Of a DNA stretch of 57,396 nt, positions 31,438-39,859 are shown piece after piece. This DNA is from Woeseiaceae bacterium (GTDB lineage: Bacteria > Pseudomonadota > Gammaproteobacteria > Steroidobacterales > Woeseiaceae). A model generated the notes under the pieces. It had not been told where the DNA came from. It did not search any database and worked only from the letters and a program-made list of their open reading frames with translations. Location of the stretch: positions 1 through 57,396 of the forward strand of contig JANQGQ010000033.1 in the NCBI GenBank assembly GCA_028277185.1, read 5' to 3'. Numbering within the stretch: position 1 is the first letter of the stretch; each line of letters starts with the position of its first letter. Both the position numbers and the translations under genes were made by a program.

Positions 31438-33916
31438 GCCACGCTCCGGCACTCAGGTACTTGGCCAGCCGCAGAAGGTCGCCGAACACACCGCCGGCCG
31501 TCACTTCCGGTCCCGCGCCCGGCCCCTGAACCACGAGTGGATTCGCGGAGTACCGCGCCGTCTGGAACTGCACGACGTTGTCGGTCAGGTTGATGTTGCT
31601 GAACGGATGGTCGTCGGCCACGGCCTCGAGTCCGACGCTGGCCTCGCCATCGGCCGAAAGCCGGGCGACATAGCGCAGGCGCTTGTTCGCCTGCCTCGCG
31701 GCGTCGTAGCGCGCGGCGATGGCGTCGTCGATCTCGCTCAGACGGTCGAGGAATTCGTCGACGCTCACGCCCCGCAGGTGTTCGGGCACGAGGTTCTCGA
31801 CCGGAAAACCCGCTATCTCGAGCGGCATGTCGTTCTCGCGCGCCAGTATCGTGAGCTTCCTGGCAACGTCCATACCGGACAGGTCGTCGCGCGGATCGGG
31901 TTCGGTATAGCCGCTCTCTTTCGCCTCGCGAACGATGGCCGAGAACGGCACGCTGCCGTCGTAGACGTTGAACAGGTAGGCCAGCGTGCCGGAGAAGATG
32001 CCCGCAATCGACCGGATCTCGTCGCCCGTATCGACGAGATCGCGCAGCGTCGTGATCACGGGCAGCGCCGCTCCGACCGTCGTCTCGTACAGATAGTGCG
32101 CGCTCCCCTCCTTCGAGTCCGCCATCAATTGCTTGTAATAGGCATAGCTGTCGCTCAGCGCCTTTTTGTTCGGCGTAATGACGTGTATGCCGCGCCGCAG
32201 CCAGCCGCCGTAGCGCGCCGCGATATCGCCGCTGGCCGTGCAGTCGATGATGACGGCGTGCGGCAGATGATCCGGATTGACGTGCGCCTCGAAACGCGCC
32301 CAGTCGACGGGTTCGGCATCGCTGTCCCAGCGATCCTGCCAGCCGGCAAGCTCGATGCGGCGTTCGCCGAGCAGCATGGTCTGCGAGCGCGCAATCGCGC
32401 GCACCCGGAGATCCAGATTGAATTCATCGACCAGCTGCCCCGCGCGGCGTTCTATTTGCCGCAGCAGCGTAGAACCGACGACGCCTGGACCGATCAGCCC
32501 GATCGAGAGCGTCTTCGACGACAGGTAGAAGCCGGAGTGGGCCGCGCGCAGCGCACGCGTCGCCTCGTCTGCGTCGACGACGGCGGAGATGTTGCGCTCC
32601 GAAGACCCCTGCGCAATGGCGCGTACGTTGATACCGGCGCGTCCGAGCGTGCCGAAAAAGCGCGCTGCAATGCCGGGCGTACCCTGCATCCCGTCGCCGA
32701 CCACCGCTACGATGCTCTGGGCCGGGGCAATTTCGACGCTCTGGATCTGACCGTTCGCCAGTTCTTCCCCAAACGCCGACGAGATGACGTCGCGCGCGCG
32801 CTCGGCAAGCTGCTCCGGCACCGCGATGCAGATCGAGTGCTCCGAGCTGGCCTGCGAGATCAGTGTCACGGACACATCGGCCTGTTGGAGCGCGGCGAAC
32901 AGGCGGTCGGCGGTCCCGGGCACGCCGATCATCCCCGACCCTTCTACGTTCACGAGCGCCATGCCGCCGATCGCCGTGATGCCTTTGATGCCGTCTTCCC
33001 TCGCCGACGCCGGCGAGATCCGGCTGCCCGGGTGTTGCGGATTACAGCTGTTGCGAATGGTTACCGGAATGCCGCGCTCGACCACCGGCCCGAGCGTTTG
33101 CGGGTGGATCACCTTCGCGCCGAAATAGGCAAGCTCCATCGCCTCGTTGTAGGTCAGCCTGTCGATGACCCTCGCCTCCGGTACCTGTCGCGGATCGGCG
33201 CTCATGACGCCGTCTACGTCGGTCCAGATACTGAGTTCGTCCGCGTCTGCAAGCGCGGCGAGTATCGCCGCCGAGAAGTCGCTGCCGTTCCTGCCGAGCG
33301 TCGTCTGCAGGCCCTCCTCGTCGGACGCGATGTAGCCGGTCATGACCGCGATACCGGCAAACGTCCCGGCAACGTTTGCGCGAAAACCGGCCGCCGAATT
33401 CTCCCAGAGCACGGTTGGGCCGAGCCCCGTGTGCGACACGGTTACGAAGTCCCGGGCATCCAGCCATGTACCCCCTCTCGCCCCGTCCTCCTGCTCGAGA
33501 ACGGCGGCAAGCAGGCGGGCCGACCAGATCTCGCCGTAACCCGATACGACATCCCGGCTGCGCTGCGCCGCCGAGCCTACGAGCGCTACGGCGCGGAGCA
33601 CGTTGCGGATGTCATTCGCGTCGCTCTGCCACTCGCTGAGGACGCGCTCCAGGCGCTCGCCGTCCAGAAGATCGTCGGCTGCTGTCCGATAGCGCACCGC
33701 CAGCTCGTCGAGAACGGCGTCGAATTCCTCGGAACGGTCCTCTTCCGCGAGCCCGGTCAGGCCGAGCAGCACGTCGGTCATACCGCCCATCGCAGACACG
33801 ACTACCCCGACGCAGTCCGCCCGCTCCTCGAGCATGAGCCCGGCGACGCGCCGAAAGCAGTCGGCGTCGGCCAGGCTGCTGCCGCCGAACTTGTGGATCT
33901 TCCAGCGCTTTTCCAT
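31430..33916 (-). CDS. thrA: Bifunctional aspartokinase / homoserine dehydrogenase
   Basis: 828 residues, slightly longer than E. coli ThrA (820). The kinase domain begins WKIHKFGGSSLAD (Lys9) and includes GRNGSDFSAAILA and WTDVDGVMSADPR. Two ACT regulatory segments follow (MALVNVEGSGMIGVPG and VVGDGMQGTPGIAARFFG), where threonine should inhibit. The dehydrogenase starts near residue 470 with IGLIGPGVVGS and contains TPNKKALSDS, ETTVGAALPVI and the SGTLAYLFN/EPDPRDDLSG active-site blocks. It makes aspartyl phosphate and reduces aspartate semialdehyde. No good Shine-Dalgarno precedes the ATG (GACCGATCCG). The usual threonine/isoleucine leader and attenuator were not found; a broken NYN gene occupies that space. 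Confidence 0.96.
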   Translation of the reverse strand: MEKRWKIHKFGGSSLADADCFRRVAGLMLEERADCVGVVVSAMGGMTDVLLGLTGLAEEDRSEEFDAVLDELAVRYRTAADDLLDGERLERVLSEWQSDANDIRNVLRAVALVGSAAQRSRDVVSGYGEIWSARLLAAVLEQEDGARGGTWLDARDFVTVSHTGLGPTVLWENSAAGFRANVAGTFAGIAVMTGYIASDEEGLQTTLGRNGSDFSAAILAALADADELSIWTDVDGVMSADPRQVPEARVIDRLTYNEAMELAYFGAKVIHPQTLGPVVERGIPVTIRNSCNPQHPGSRISPASAREDGIKGITAIGGMALVNVEGSGMIGVPGTADRLFAALQQADVSVTLISQASSEHSICIAVPEQLAERARDVISSAFGEELANGQIQSVEIAPAQSIVAVVGDGMQGTPGIAARFFGTLGRAGINVRAIAQGSSERNISAVVDADEATRALRAAHSGFYLSSKTLSIGLIGPGVVGSTLLRQIERRAGQLVDEFNLDLRVRAIARSQTMLLGERRIELAGWQDRWDSDAEPVDWARFEAHVNPDHLPHAVIIDCTASGDIAARYGGWLRRGIHVITPNKKALSDSYAYYKQLMADSKEGSAHYLYETTVGAALPVITTLRDLVDTGDEIRSIAGIFSGTLAYLFNVYDGSVPFSAIVREAKESGYTEPDPRDDLSGMDVARKLTILARENDMPLEIAGFPVENLVPEHLRGVSVDEFLDRLSEIDDAIAARYDAARQANKRLRYVARLSADGEASVGLEAVADDHPFSNINLTDNVVQFQTARYSANPLVVQGPGAGPEVTAGGVFGDLLRLAKYLSAGAWHD

Positions 33917-33947
33917 CGGATCGGTCGAGATGGCCCCAAGCGAAGCG

Positions 33948-34232
33948 CTGAATGATAGCGGCAGATTCGAGGTACGTCGCCTGTTTTATCTGAAACGACA
34001 GAATGCGATGCCGGTGAACACTGGTAGTGCCCAGATCAAGGCGCGATCCGTCTATCGGATTAATGAGCTGCGCAGTAGCTGGCTTGGCATCGTAGTAGTA
34101 GATCCTCAACAAGTCAGAGCGAGGAAACTCCGACCTTGCCAGGATACGCTCACACACCTCAACTACGTCGTCTGCTGTAGGAAGACGCCTCAGCTGCTCC
34201 TTGAGCTTCGCGAGCACGAAAGCTCCGTCGAG
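33948..34232 (-). pseudogene. NYN-domain (PIN-like) gene remnant
   Basis: The frame encodes LDGAFVLAKLKEQL, then SDLLRIYYYDAKP, NPIDGSRLDLG and HRILSFQIKQ, the first half of a NYN (LabA/DUF88-like) ribonuclease-fold domain. LDGAF carries the first conserved Asp but lies upstream of the first possible start (GTG at 34217), with no start codon in frame before it. After about residue 90 the similarity stops and the frame runs into thrA in the wrong frame. Both ends therefore seem lost. An intact protein would have 200 or more residues, including the later acidic residues of the active site. It separates thrA from the secreted-protein gene at 34261. Confidence 0.6.
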
Positions 34233-34260
34233 GGCTTTCCGCGCACCGAAACGACGACGC

Positions 34261-34887
34261 CTACTCGTAGAATAAGGCTATCTCGTAAACCGTCGGCTCG
34301 AGTGGCACGTAGTCCGGATTGTCGGACGAAAACACGGTGTCGCCGACGAGCCGCATGAAGTTCACGAGGTTCGTCGCCGACTCGGTATACTTCTCGGTAT
34401 TCAGCCGGACGGCCGTCCGGCATGCCGAGCCGTCGACATCCTCGAGCGCACCGCCCTTCCAGTCCACGACCGTTCCCGCGTAGTCCCAGGCGAACCCCAT
34501 CAACTCGAATGACCGACCGTTGTGATTCTGTACGTCGATCATGCTGTCGCCCAAACCGATTCCTGACGGCAATTTCCATTCGCTGTCTTCACCATGGACG
34601 CGAATGGCGCGAGGATTCTTTGCCGAAGCAAGGTCGTGCCAAAAGATCTCGAGACGCTTTCGGTCGCTCGCCGCAAACAGGACCGTGGCGTTCTCGATGA
34701 TGCCTTCGCCGACGTGAATCGCTTCGCTCGACAGATTGTCCGCACCGTAATCGTCGACCAGGTCGTCGTACGAAAGCTCGCCGGGAAACGTCGTTTTGCA
34801 GTCGAGCACGAACTCGTCGTCGGCGCCGCAGGACACCGTTGCGACGGAGAGCAGCAGCGTAAGCCTGTGGATACGTCGGCGCACCAT
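34261..34887 (-). CDS. Secreted protein, possible lipoprotein, unknown family
   Basis: 208 residues. The N-terminus (RRRIHRLTLLLSVATVSCGADD) is a signal peptide. Cys20 could be lipidated, but the T-V-S-C box is only a fair match to the lipobox. The mature part has two more cysteines (LDCKTTF and GSACRTAV), probably a disulfide, and looks mainly beta (ATVLFAASDRKRLEIFWHD, PTVYEIALFYE). The IEFW/LPSGIGLGDS pattern is reminiscent of small periplasmic beta proteins, without a clear match. It lies between tRNA-Lys and the NYN remnant. A GGGAGG lies about 20 bases before the ATG, rather far. Confidence 0.65.
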   Translation of the reverse strand: MVRRRIHRLTLLLSVATVSCGADDEFVLDCKTTFPGELSYDDLVDDYGADNLSSEAIHVGEGIIENATVLFAASDRKRLEIFWHDLASAKNPRAIRVHGEDSEWKLPSGIGLGDSMIDVQNHNGRSFELMGFAWDYAGTVVDWKGGALEDVDGSACRTAVRLNTEKYTESATNLVNFMRLVGDTVFSSDNPDYVPLEPTVYEIALFYE

Positions 34888-34933
34888 GGTCGTCAGGTAG
34901 CGTAGGCCTCCCGCGTCTGACCGCAGCAGGAAA

Positions 34934-35008
34934 TGGTGGGGCGTCTAGGGATCGAACCTAGGACCAGTCGGTTAAAAGCCGAATGCTCTACCTCTGAGCT
35001 AACGCCCC
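34934..35008 (-). tRNA. tRNA-Lys (anticodon TTT)
   Basis: 75 nt including an encoded CCA (TGG at 34934-34936 on the plus strand). Acceptor GGGGCGT/ACGCCCC pairs fully. The D arm is GCTC-AGAGGTA-GAGC, the anticodon loop CTTTTAA (anticodon TTT), and the T arm CTAGG-TTCGATC-CCTAG is complete. The anticodon stem has a T-C mismatch at the outermost pair (27-43); the other four pairs form. It follows cpoB, as in many Gammaproteobacteria where a tRNA-Lys lies just after the tol-pal operon. It has its own promoter 31 bases upstream. Codons AAA/AAG are read after MnmA/MnmEG modification of U34. Confidence 0.95.
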
Positions 35009-35045
35009 GCACGAGATGGCGGCAGGACGCCGCGGCGAGGGCGGC

Positions 35046-35073
35046 ATCATACCGAAACAACGTCAAATGACAA
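35046..35073 (-). promoter_or_regulatory. tRNA-Lys promoter
   Basis: On the minus strand TTGTCA (35073-35068) and TATGAT (35051-35046) each match the sigma-70 consensus in five of six bases and are 16 bases apart. Transcription would start near 35039, about 30 bases before the mature tRNA 5' end. A second TTGACG closer to the -10 has too short a spacing to matter. Confidence 0.7.
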
Positions 35074-35092
35074 CCAGTACCCTGTCCGGGCA

Positions 35093-35851
35093 CTAAACCC
35101 CCTCTGAGGCCATCCGCTCGAGCCGCTGACCTGCCAGCCGTGCTGCCGTCGTCTCCGGATACTCGCTCTGCACACGCGTCAGCGACACCCGCGCCGCGTC
35201 CCAACGCTCCAGCTCGTAGTCGCAAAAGCCCATCTTGAGCAACGCGTCGGGCACCTTGCTCGAGTCCGGATACTCCGTCACGACGAGTCGAAACGCCTCG
35301 GCCGCCGTCTGAAACTCGCGCTCGGCATAGTGAGTTTCGGCAAGCCAGTACTGCGCATTGTGTGCAAGATCGCTGTCCGGGAACTGCTCGAGGAAATTAC
35401 CGAATGCCAGGCTGGCTTCCGCGTACTTCTGCTCTTTGAGAAGTTCGAACGCTGCCTGGTAGTTGTCCTTGTCCGACCCTCCGGGGACCGGGAGGTCGCC
35501 ATTCGACAGCGACGCGTCAGAGCTTGCCGACCGCAAGCTCGATTCGAGCGCGAGAATCCGGGCGTCCAGATCGGCGTACAGCTCACGCTGGCGCTCCGCC
35601 GTCGTCCGGGCGTCGAACTCGAGCGTTTCGTCGTTGCCGGCCAACTCGTCGACGCGGCGTTCGATTGCACGCACCTCCTGCGACATCTCGGCAAGACTCT
35701 GATTGCGAATTACGCGCTCGAGCGCTTCGAGACGGCGGTCGAGTTCGGCAAAGCGGGCAACGACCGCAGGGTCCTCCGCCGGTGGCGTCAGCGCGCTGCA
35801 GCCGGCAAGGCAGAGCAATGACAACAGCGTTGTGGTCCTGATCGTTGACAC
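35093..35851 (-). CDS. cpoB: Tol-Pal accessory protein CpoB (YbgF)
   Basis: 252 residues. An N-terminal coiled coil (about 30-110, VARFAELDRRLEALERVIRN) drives trimerisation, then a low-complexity linker (SNGDLPVPGGSDKD) and three TPR units (DNYQAAFELLKEQKYAEAS, AQYWLAETHYAEREFQTAAEAF, DALLKMGFCDYELERWDAAR). CpoB links Tol energy to PBP1b and septal peptidoglycan synthesis in the periplasm. Unlike the E. coli protein, the signal peptide ends LLCLAGC, a good lipobox at Cys18, so this one is probably outer-membrane anchored. GTG start at 35851 with AGGA about 8 bases before it. Last protein gene of the tol-pal operon. Confidence 0.93.
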   Translation of the reverse strand: MSTIRTTTLLSLLCLAGCSALTPPAEDPAVVARFAELDRRLEALERVIRNQSLAEMSQEVRAIERRVDELAGNDETLEFDARTTAERQRELYADLDARILALESSLRSASSDASLSNGDLPVPGGSDKDNYQAAFELLKEQKYAEASLAFGNFLEQFPDSDLAHNAQYWLAETHYAEREFQTAAEAFRLVVTEYPDSSKVPDALLKMGFCDYELERWDAARVSLTRVQSEYPETTAARLAGQRLERMASEGV

Positions 35852-35889
35852 ATCGAATCCTGTCTGAAGGCAGCCGGCCGTCCCCGGTA

Positions 35890-36420
35890 CTAATTCATGT
35901 AAGTGATCACCACCCGGCGATTGGCGGCATACGCGGCCTCGTCGCTGCCGAGCTCCGCGGGACGTTCTTCGCCAAAGCTCACCGTCGAGATCTGCGTGGC
36001 CGGAACGCCCTGAATCATGAGCATGCGGCGCACGGCCTGCGCGCGGCGCTCCCCGAGCCCGATATTGTACTCTCGCGACCCGCGTTCGTCTGCATGCCCC
36101 TCGAGGCGAACGCTGGCGCCGCTGTCGAGAATCTGGATCGAATGCCGGCTGACGATGTCCGCATCCCCCGAACGAACCTCGTAGGAATCGAAGTCGAAGT
36201 AAATCGTGTCCGCAAGCTCCGCCGCCTCGCCGCCGAACGGGATCTCCTCACCCGCGCCGAAGCCGTCGAAGTCACCGCTGCCGGAGCTGTCGGCGCCGCC
36301 GCCCATCGTGGAGCCGTCGGGCTCGGGGTCAGGGATCGTATTCGTGCCCCCACAGCCGGCGAGCAAACAGGCTGCCACCGTCAGCGGCAGGACTCTCGTG
36401 ATCGTGTTCTGTAGTGCCAT
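35890..36420 (-). CDS. pal: Peptidoglycan-associated lipoprotein Pal
   Basis: 176 residues. The signal peptide ends in a lipobox (CLLAGC, Cys23). A glycine/serine/acidic linker (about 24-65) precedes an OmpA-C peptidoglycan-binding domain: TIYFDFDSYEV, VRLEGHADERGS and YNIGLGERRAQAVRRML, with the conserved Asp and Arg that bind meso-diaminopimelate. It anchors the outer membrane to the wall and is drawn to the division site by TolB and TolA. It lies between tolB and cpoB with short gaps (73 and 38 bases). The linker is longer and more acidic than in E. coli. Confidence 0.95.
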   Translation of the reverse strand: MALQNTITRVLPLTVAACLLAGCGGTNTIPDPEPDGSTMGGGADSSGSGDFDGFGAGEEIPFGGEAAELADTIYFDFDSYEVRSGDADIVSRHSIQILDSGASVRLEGHADERGSREYNIGLGERRAQAVRRMLMIQGVPATQISTVSFGEERPAELGSDEAAYAANRRVVITYMN

Positions 36421-36493
36421 CGTGTCGTTCCCAATACGCGACTGTGCGCGAAAGTGTAATGAATTCGGTACCCGAATAAAGCCTTCTCACCGC

Positions 36494-37816
36494 TCAATAG
36501 CGCGGGAACGGGCTCCAGACCGGCTCCCGCACGTCCCCGCCGCGCGATTCCAGGCGCTGTCGGATCAGCCCGTCGGCCGTCACGGTCTCTAGCACGCCGT
36601 CGCGCGACTGCCGGGTCGCGTAGATCAGGGTATCGCTGTTCGGCGCGAAACTCGGGCTCTCGTCCTGCCGGCCGGCGGAGACCACGACGAGCTGATTGTC
36701 GCGCTCGAGATCGAGCACGGCGATCCGGAAGTTGCCGCGGTCGTTGTGTACCACGGCCAGCTTCTTGCCATCGGGGGACAGCCTCGGCCGCGCGTTATAA
36801 CCGCCTTCGAAGGTGACGCGCTCGGGCGACCCGCCGCTCACCGGCACGCGATAGATCTGCGGTCCCCCGGCCCGGTCCGAGTTGAAATAGATATAGCGCC
36901 CGTCGGGTGACCAGCTGCCCTCCGTGTCGATGGCGCGGTGCGTGGTCAGGCGGCGCTTGTTGCGCGTCGCGAGGTCCATCACGTAGATGTCGAGATTGCC
37001 GTCGGCACCGCCCAGGGTCAGAACGAGCTGGCGCCCGTCGGGCGAAAAGGCCGGCGCACCATTGACGCCGGGTTCGCTCGATACGCGCAGCCGGTTACCC
37101 GTTCTGAGCGTCTGCACCCAGATCGACGAGCGGGAGCCTTCGAACGAGACGTACGCAAGCTGCCGGCTGTCGGGTGACCACGCAGGCGACATGATCGGGT
37201 CTGCGCTCTCCAGAATCGTGTGCTCGTTCTCACCGTCCTGATCCGCGACGATCAGTCTGTAGAGCTGACCGTTGCCGCGCGCTTCTGCGGTAACGTAGGC
37301 CACCCGAGTGGCAAACACGCCTTTGATGCCGGTCAGTTCCTCGTAAATCATGTCGGCCGCGCGATGCGCCACGCGGCGCAGCGTGCCGCGGCTTGCGGGC
37401 ATCCGATAGCCGACGAGCTGCGTGCCGCGGAACGGATCGAAGAGCTGGAACTGCACCGAGTAGGCATTGTCGCCCGTCTGCTCGACCCGGCCGATCACGA
37501 CGGCCTCGACCTTGAGAATCCGCCAGTCGTCGAAGTCCATATCAGCGCCCCGCGTCGGCCGGCTGAGCATGTCGTCGCTGTCCATCGGCGCGAAGCGCCC
37601 GCTGCGACGCAAATCTGCGGCGATCACGCCGGATACGTCGAGCGGCGCGGCCGCGGCGCTGCCCTCCCAGCCAAACGGAACCACGGCAACCGGGGCGGGC
37701 TCGATATTCCATTCGGTGATCTCGACGCGAAGCTCGGCCGCCGCCTGTCCGGCCAGGCCGGCCAAGCCGGCCAGGGCAACGAGCAAAAATGTGCGACTCA
37801 ACATACTGATTTTCAA
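36494..37816 (-). CDS. tolB: Tol-Pal periplasmic protein TolB
   Basis: 440 residues. The signal peptide (LSRTFLLVALAGLAG, ending GQAAAE) is followed by the TolB N-terminal domain (LRVEITEWNIEPAPVAVVPF) and a six-bladed beta-propeller with repeats such as IMSPAWSPDSRQLAYVSF, GAPAFSPDGRQLVLTL and EGSWSPDGRYIYFNSD. The propeller binds Pal; the N-terminal end binds TolA. TTG at 37816 has AGGA 7 bases upstream and is used here; ATG at 37804 would drop four residues without affecting the signal peptide. It begins 17 bases after the tolA stop. Confidence 0.95.
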   Translation of the reverse strand: MKISMLSRTFLLVALAGLAGLAGQAAAELRVEITEWNIEPAPVAVVPFGWEGSAAAAPLDVSGVIAADLRRSGRFAPMDSDDMLSRPTRGADMDFDDWRILKVEAVVIGRVEQTGDNAYSVQFQLFDPFRGTQLVGYRMPASRGTLRRVAHRAADMIYEELTGIKGVFATRVAYVTAEARGNGQLYRLIVADQDGENEHTILESADPIMSPAWSPDSRQLAYVSFEGSRSSIWVQTLRTGNRLRVSSEPGVNGAPAFSPDGRQLVLTLGGADGNLDIYVMDLATRNKRRLTTHRAIDTEGSWSPDGRYIYFNSDRAGGPQIYRVPVSGGSPERVTFEGGYNARPRLSPDGKKLAVVHNDRGNFRIAVLDLERDNQLVVVSAGRQDESPSFAPNSDTLIYATRQSRDGVLETVTADGLIRQRLESRGGDVREPVWSPFPRY

Positions 37817-37833
37817 TGCAGGTTCCTGACGCT

Positions 37834-38709
37834 TCAGCCGTCCGGCCGGAATGCGAATATCACGGTGGGTTCGAATAATAGCGAGTTCTGAGGCACCGGC
37901 AACGGCGACGCGCGTCGGACCGCGGCTTCGATCGACCGTTCCACGGCGGCATCGCCGTTGCAGCTGATGACGCGCGCATCGATGACTTCCCCGCGCGGGG
38001 TCTGCCGCACACGCACCTCGCAGTCCAGCCCCTCGGCGGCGCTCGGCGGCGGCGACCAGTTGCGCACCACCTTTTGCTGCAGCGCGAAGAGATAGGCCGT
38101 CATTTCGTCGGAATTGCGCGCCGCGGTGCGTTCCTCCTCCGCGGCGATGGCCGCGGCCCGCATCCGGGCGTCCTCTTCGCGGCGCAAACGTTCGTTTTCG
38201 GCGCGCTGGCGCTCGATCTCGCGTTGCCGCTCGAGTTCCGCCTGCCGCCGCCGCTCCTCGAGTTCGGCCTCCTCGCGCCGCTTGCGCTCGGCCTCTTCCT
38301 CAGCCCGGCGCCGGGCCTCTTCCTCGGCCCTCTGGCGTTCCGCCGCCTCCTCCCGCTCGCGGATCTCCTGGAGACGGCGCTCCTCGCGCAGGCGATCCTG
38401 CTCGCGCTTCTCCGCCTCGAGGCGCCGCCGCTCCTCGATGGCCGGATCGGGCGGCGGCGGTTCCGTTTCGACGGGCTCGGGGATCGGTTCGGGCGGTTCC
38501 TCCGTCGCTTCGGGCTCCGGTTCCCGCACCGGCTCGCGAGGCGCCGCAACGACATCCGGAATCGTGGTCAGCGACGCCTTGATGACGAGCGGCGTCGCAA
38601 CCGGCCGCGACGTCTGCCAGTTGAGGCCCAGCAGGAAACCCGCAAATACCGCGGCATGCAGCAACACCGCAAGCGAGAACGATACCGGGTTGACGGGCCT
38701 GTACTTCAC
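37834..38709 (-). CDS. tolA: TolA
   Basis: 291 residues, shorter than E. coli TolA (421). One membrane anchor (about 11-29, FSLAVLLHAAVFAGFLLGL), a proline/glutamate segment (62-90, EPVREPEPEATEEPPEPIPE), and a long charged helix (about 92-200) rich in Glu, Arg and Ala form the periplasm-spanning rod. The C-terminal domain (about 205-291) has the two cysteines of domain III (LDCEVRVRQ and VISCNGD) that form a disulfide and contact TolB and Pal. The rod is Arg/Glu-rich rather than Lys/Ala-rich as in E. coli. The GTG start at 38709 lies 12 bases after tolR. Confidence 0.93.
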   Translation of the reverse strand: MKYRPVNPVSFSLAVLLHAAVFAGFLLGLNWQTSRPVATPLVIKASLTTIPDVVAAPREPVREPEPEATEEPPEPIPEPVETEPPPPDPAIEERRRLEAEKREQDRLREERRLQEIREREEAAERQRAEEEARRRAEEEAERKRREEAELEERRRQAELERQREIERQRAENERLRREEDARMRAAAIAAEEERTAARNSDEMTAYLFALQQKVVRNWSPPPSAAEGLDCEVRVRQTPRGEVIDARVISCNGDAAVERSIEAAVRRASPLPVPQNSLLFEPTVIFAFRPDG

Positions 38710-38721
38710 GACGGCTGTCGC

Positions 38722-39165
38722 TTACTCGGGGACCGGATACGTATCCAGCGGGTCGGTGACGAAGCCGATGCTCGTCACGCCGCCGCGCTGCAACAGCACC
38801 ATCGCGCCGACGACGTAGCCGTAGTCGACGGCGCGGTCGGCTTCGACGAACACGGGCGTCTCGGGCGAATTGCTCATGACCTTGCCGACGAGATCGACGA
38901 TTTCGCCGGCGGATTTCGGCTGATCCTCATCGTCGCCGACGCTGAGATAGAGATTCCCGTCGGCGTCGACGCTCAGGACCATCGGCTGGCTGTCGGGCGC
39001 CTCTTCGATGGCCGCGGCGTCGGCCTTGGGCAGTTCGACTTTCACGCCTTGCGTCAGGAGCGGCGCGGTCACCATAAAGATGATCAAGAGGACGAGCATC
39101 ACGTCGATGTAGGGCACGACGTTGATTTCGCCCATCAGCTTGCGCTTTTGCAGCGGTGTCGGCAC
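38722..39165 (-). CDS. tolR: TolR
   Basis: 147 residues from GTG 39165, supported by GGGAGG 6 bases upstream; longer frames are not supported. The N-terminal segment INVVPYIDVMLVLLIIFMV (about 14-32) is the single membrane helix with the proton-carrying aspartate in YIDVMLVLL. The periplasmic part ends with the ExbD/TolR fold (VFVEADRAVDYGYVVGAMVLLQ). TolR works with TolQ as a proton-driven motor for TolA. The start is one base after the TolQ stop (TGA-C-GTG), so translation is coupled. Confidence 0.95.
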   Translation of the reverse strand: MPTPLQKRKLMGEINVVPYIDVMLVLLIIFMVTAPLLTQGVKVELPKADAAAIEEAPDSQPMVLSVDADGNLYLSVGDDEDQPKSAGEIVDLVGKVMSNSPETPVFVEADRAVDYGYVVGAMVLLQRGGVTSIGFVTDPLDTYPVPE

Positions 39166-39166
39166 G

Positions 39167-39853
39167 TCAGCCTCCCGCACGCGTCCGCGCGTGCCGCTTG
39201 AGGATGCTCGCGAACTCCTCGCTGAAGCCGTCGTAGCGGTACTCGAGGCGAACCGCGCGGTCCGCAAAACGGTTGTAGGCGATCACCGCGGGGATCGCCG
39301 CGAACAAGCCCATGGCGGTGGCGATCAGAGCCTCCGCGATCGGCGGCGCGACCGCGGCAAGCGTAGCCGTCTGCTGGCGCCCGATTTCGAGAAACGCCAC
39401 CATGATGCCCCAGACCGTTCCGAACAGGCCGACGTAGGGACTCGTCGAGCCGATCGTGGCCAGCGTCGCGAGACTCTGCTCGAGGCGGTCGACCTCACGC
39501 ATCTGCGCGACACGCATCGCGCGGCTGCACTCCGCTGCCATCTTGTCCGGGTCGACGCCGCCCTGCTGCACGAGCCGGTTGAACTCGCGAAAGCCCGCCT
39601 CGAAGATCGCCGCCATACCGATCGTGCCGCCCTTGCGTCGCGTCGCGGCGCTGTACAGCGTGTTGAGATCGCCACCGGACCAGAAGTCGGCCTCGAAAGC
39701 GTCGGACGCCGTGCGGGTCTTCGCGATCAGGCGGCGCTTGGAGAAAATGATGCTCCAGGACATGATCGAGGCAAGCACGAGCAGCAGCATGACGACCTTC
39801 ACCGGGATACTGGCTTTGAGAATCAGGCTGATGACGGTCAAATCGGTTTCCAT
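39167..39853 (-). CDS. tolQ: TolQ
   Basis: 228 residues. Three membrane helices are visible (about 17-37, 133-155 and 165-187), with the large cytoplasmic loop between the first two. The ExbB/TolQ motif TSPYVGLFGTVWGIMVAFLEIGRQQTA lies at the second helix and AVAPPIAEALIATAMGLFAAIPAVIAYN at the third, with the conserved threonines and prolines that line the proton path. It forms the pentameric stator around TolR. It begins 6 bases after the ybgC stop. Confidence 0.95.
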   Translation of the reverse strand: METDLTVISLILKASIPVKVVMLLLVLASIMSWSIIFSKRRLIAKTRTASDAFEADFWSGGDLNTLYSAATRRKGGTIGMAAIFEAGFREFNRLVQQGGVDPDKMAAECSRAMRVAQMREVDRLEQSLATLATIGSTSPYVGLFGTVWGIMVAFLEIGRQQTATLAAVAPPIAEALIATAMGLFAAIPAVIAYNRFADRAVRLEYRYDGFSEEFASILKRHARTRAGG

Positions 39854-39859
39854 GGCGAT

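Noticed and set aside
33917..34260. Threonine leader peptide and attenuator upstream of thrA
   Set aside because: No short frame rich in Thr or Ile codons and no terminator hairpin were seen; the space is taken by the NYN remnant.
34261..35008. Genomic island inserted at tRNA-Lys
   Set aside because: No integrase and no duplicated tRNA 3' end were found; one unknown gene and a gene fragment are not enough.
38100..38420. Apparent tandem repeats in tolA
   Set aside because: The repetitive DNA only reflects Glu/Arg/Ala codons of the long TolA helix; no fixed unit length is present.
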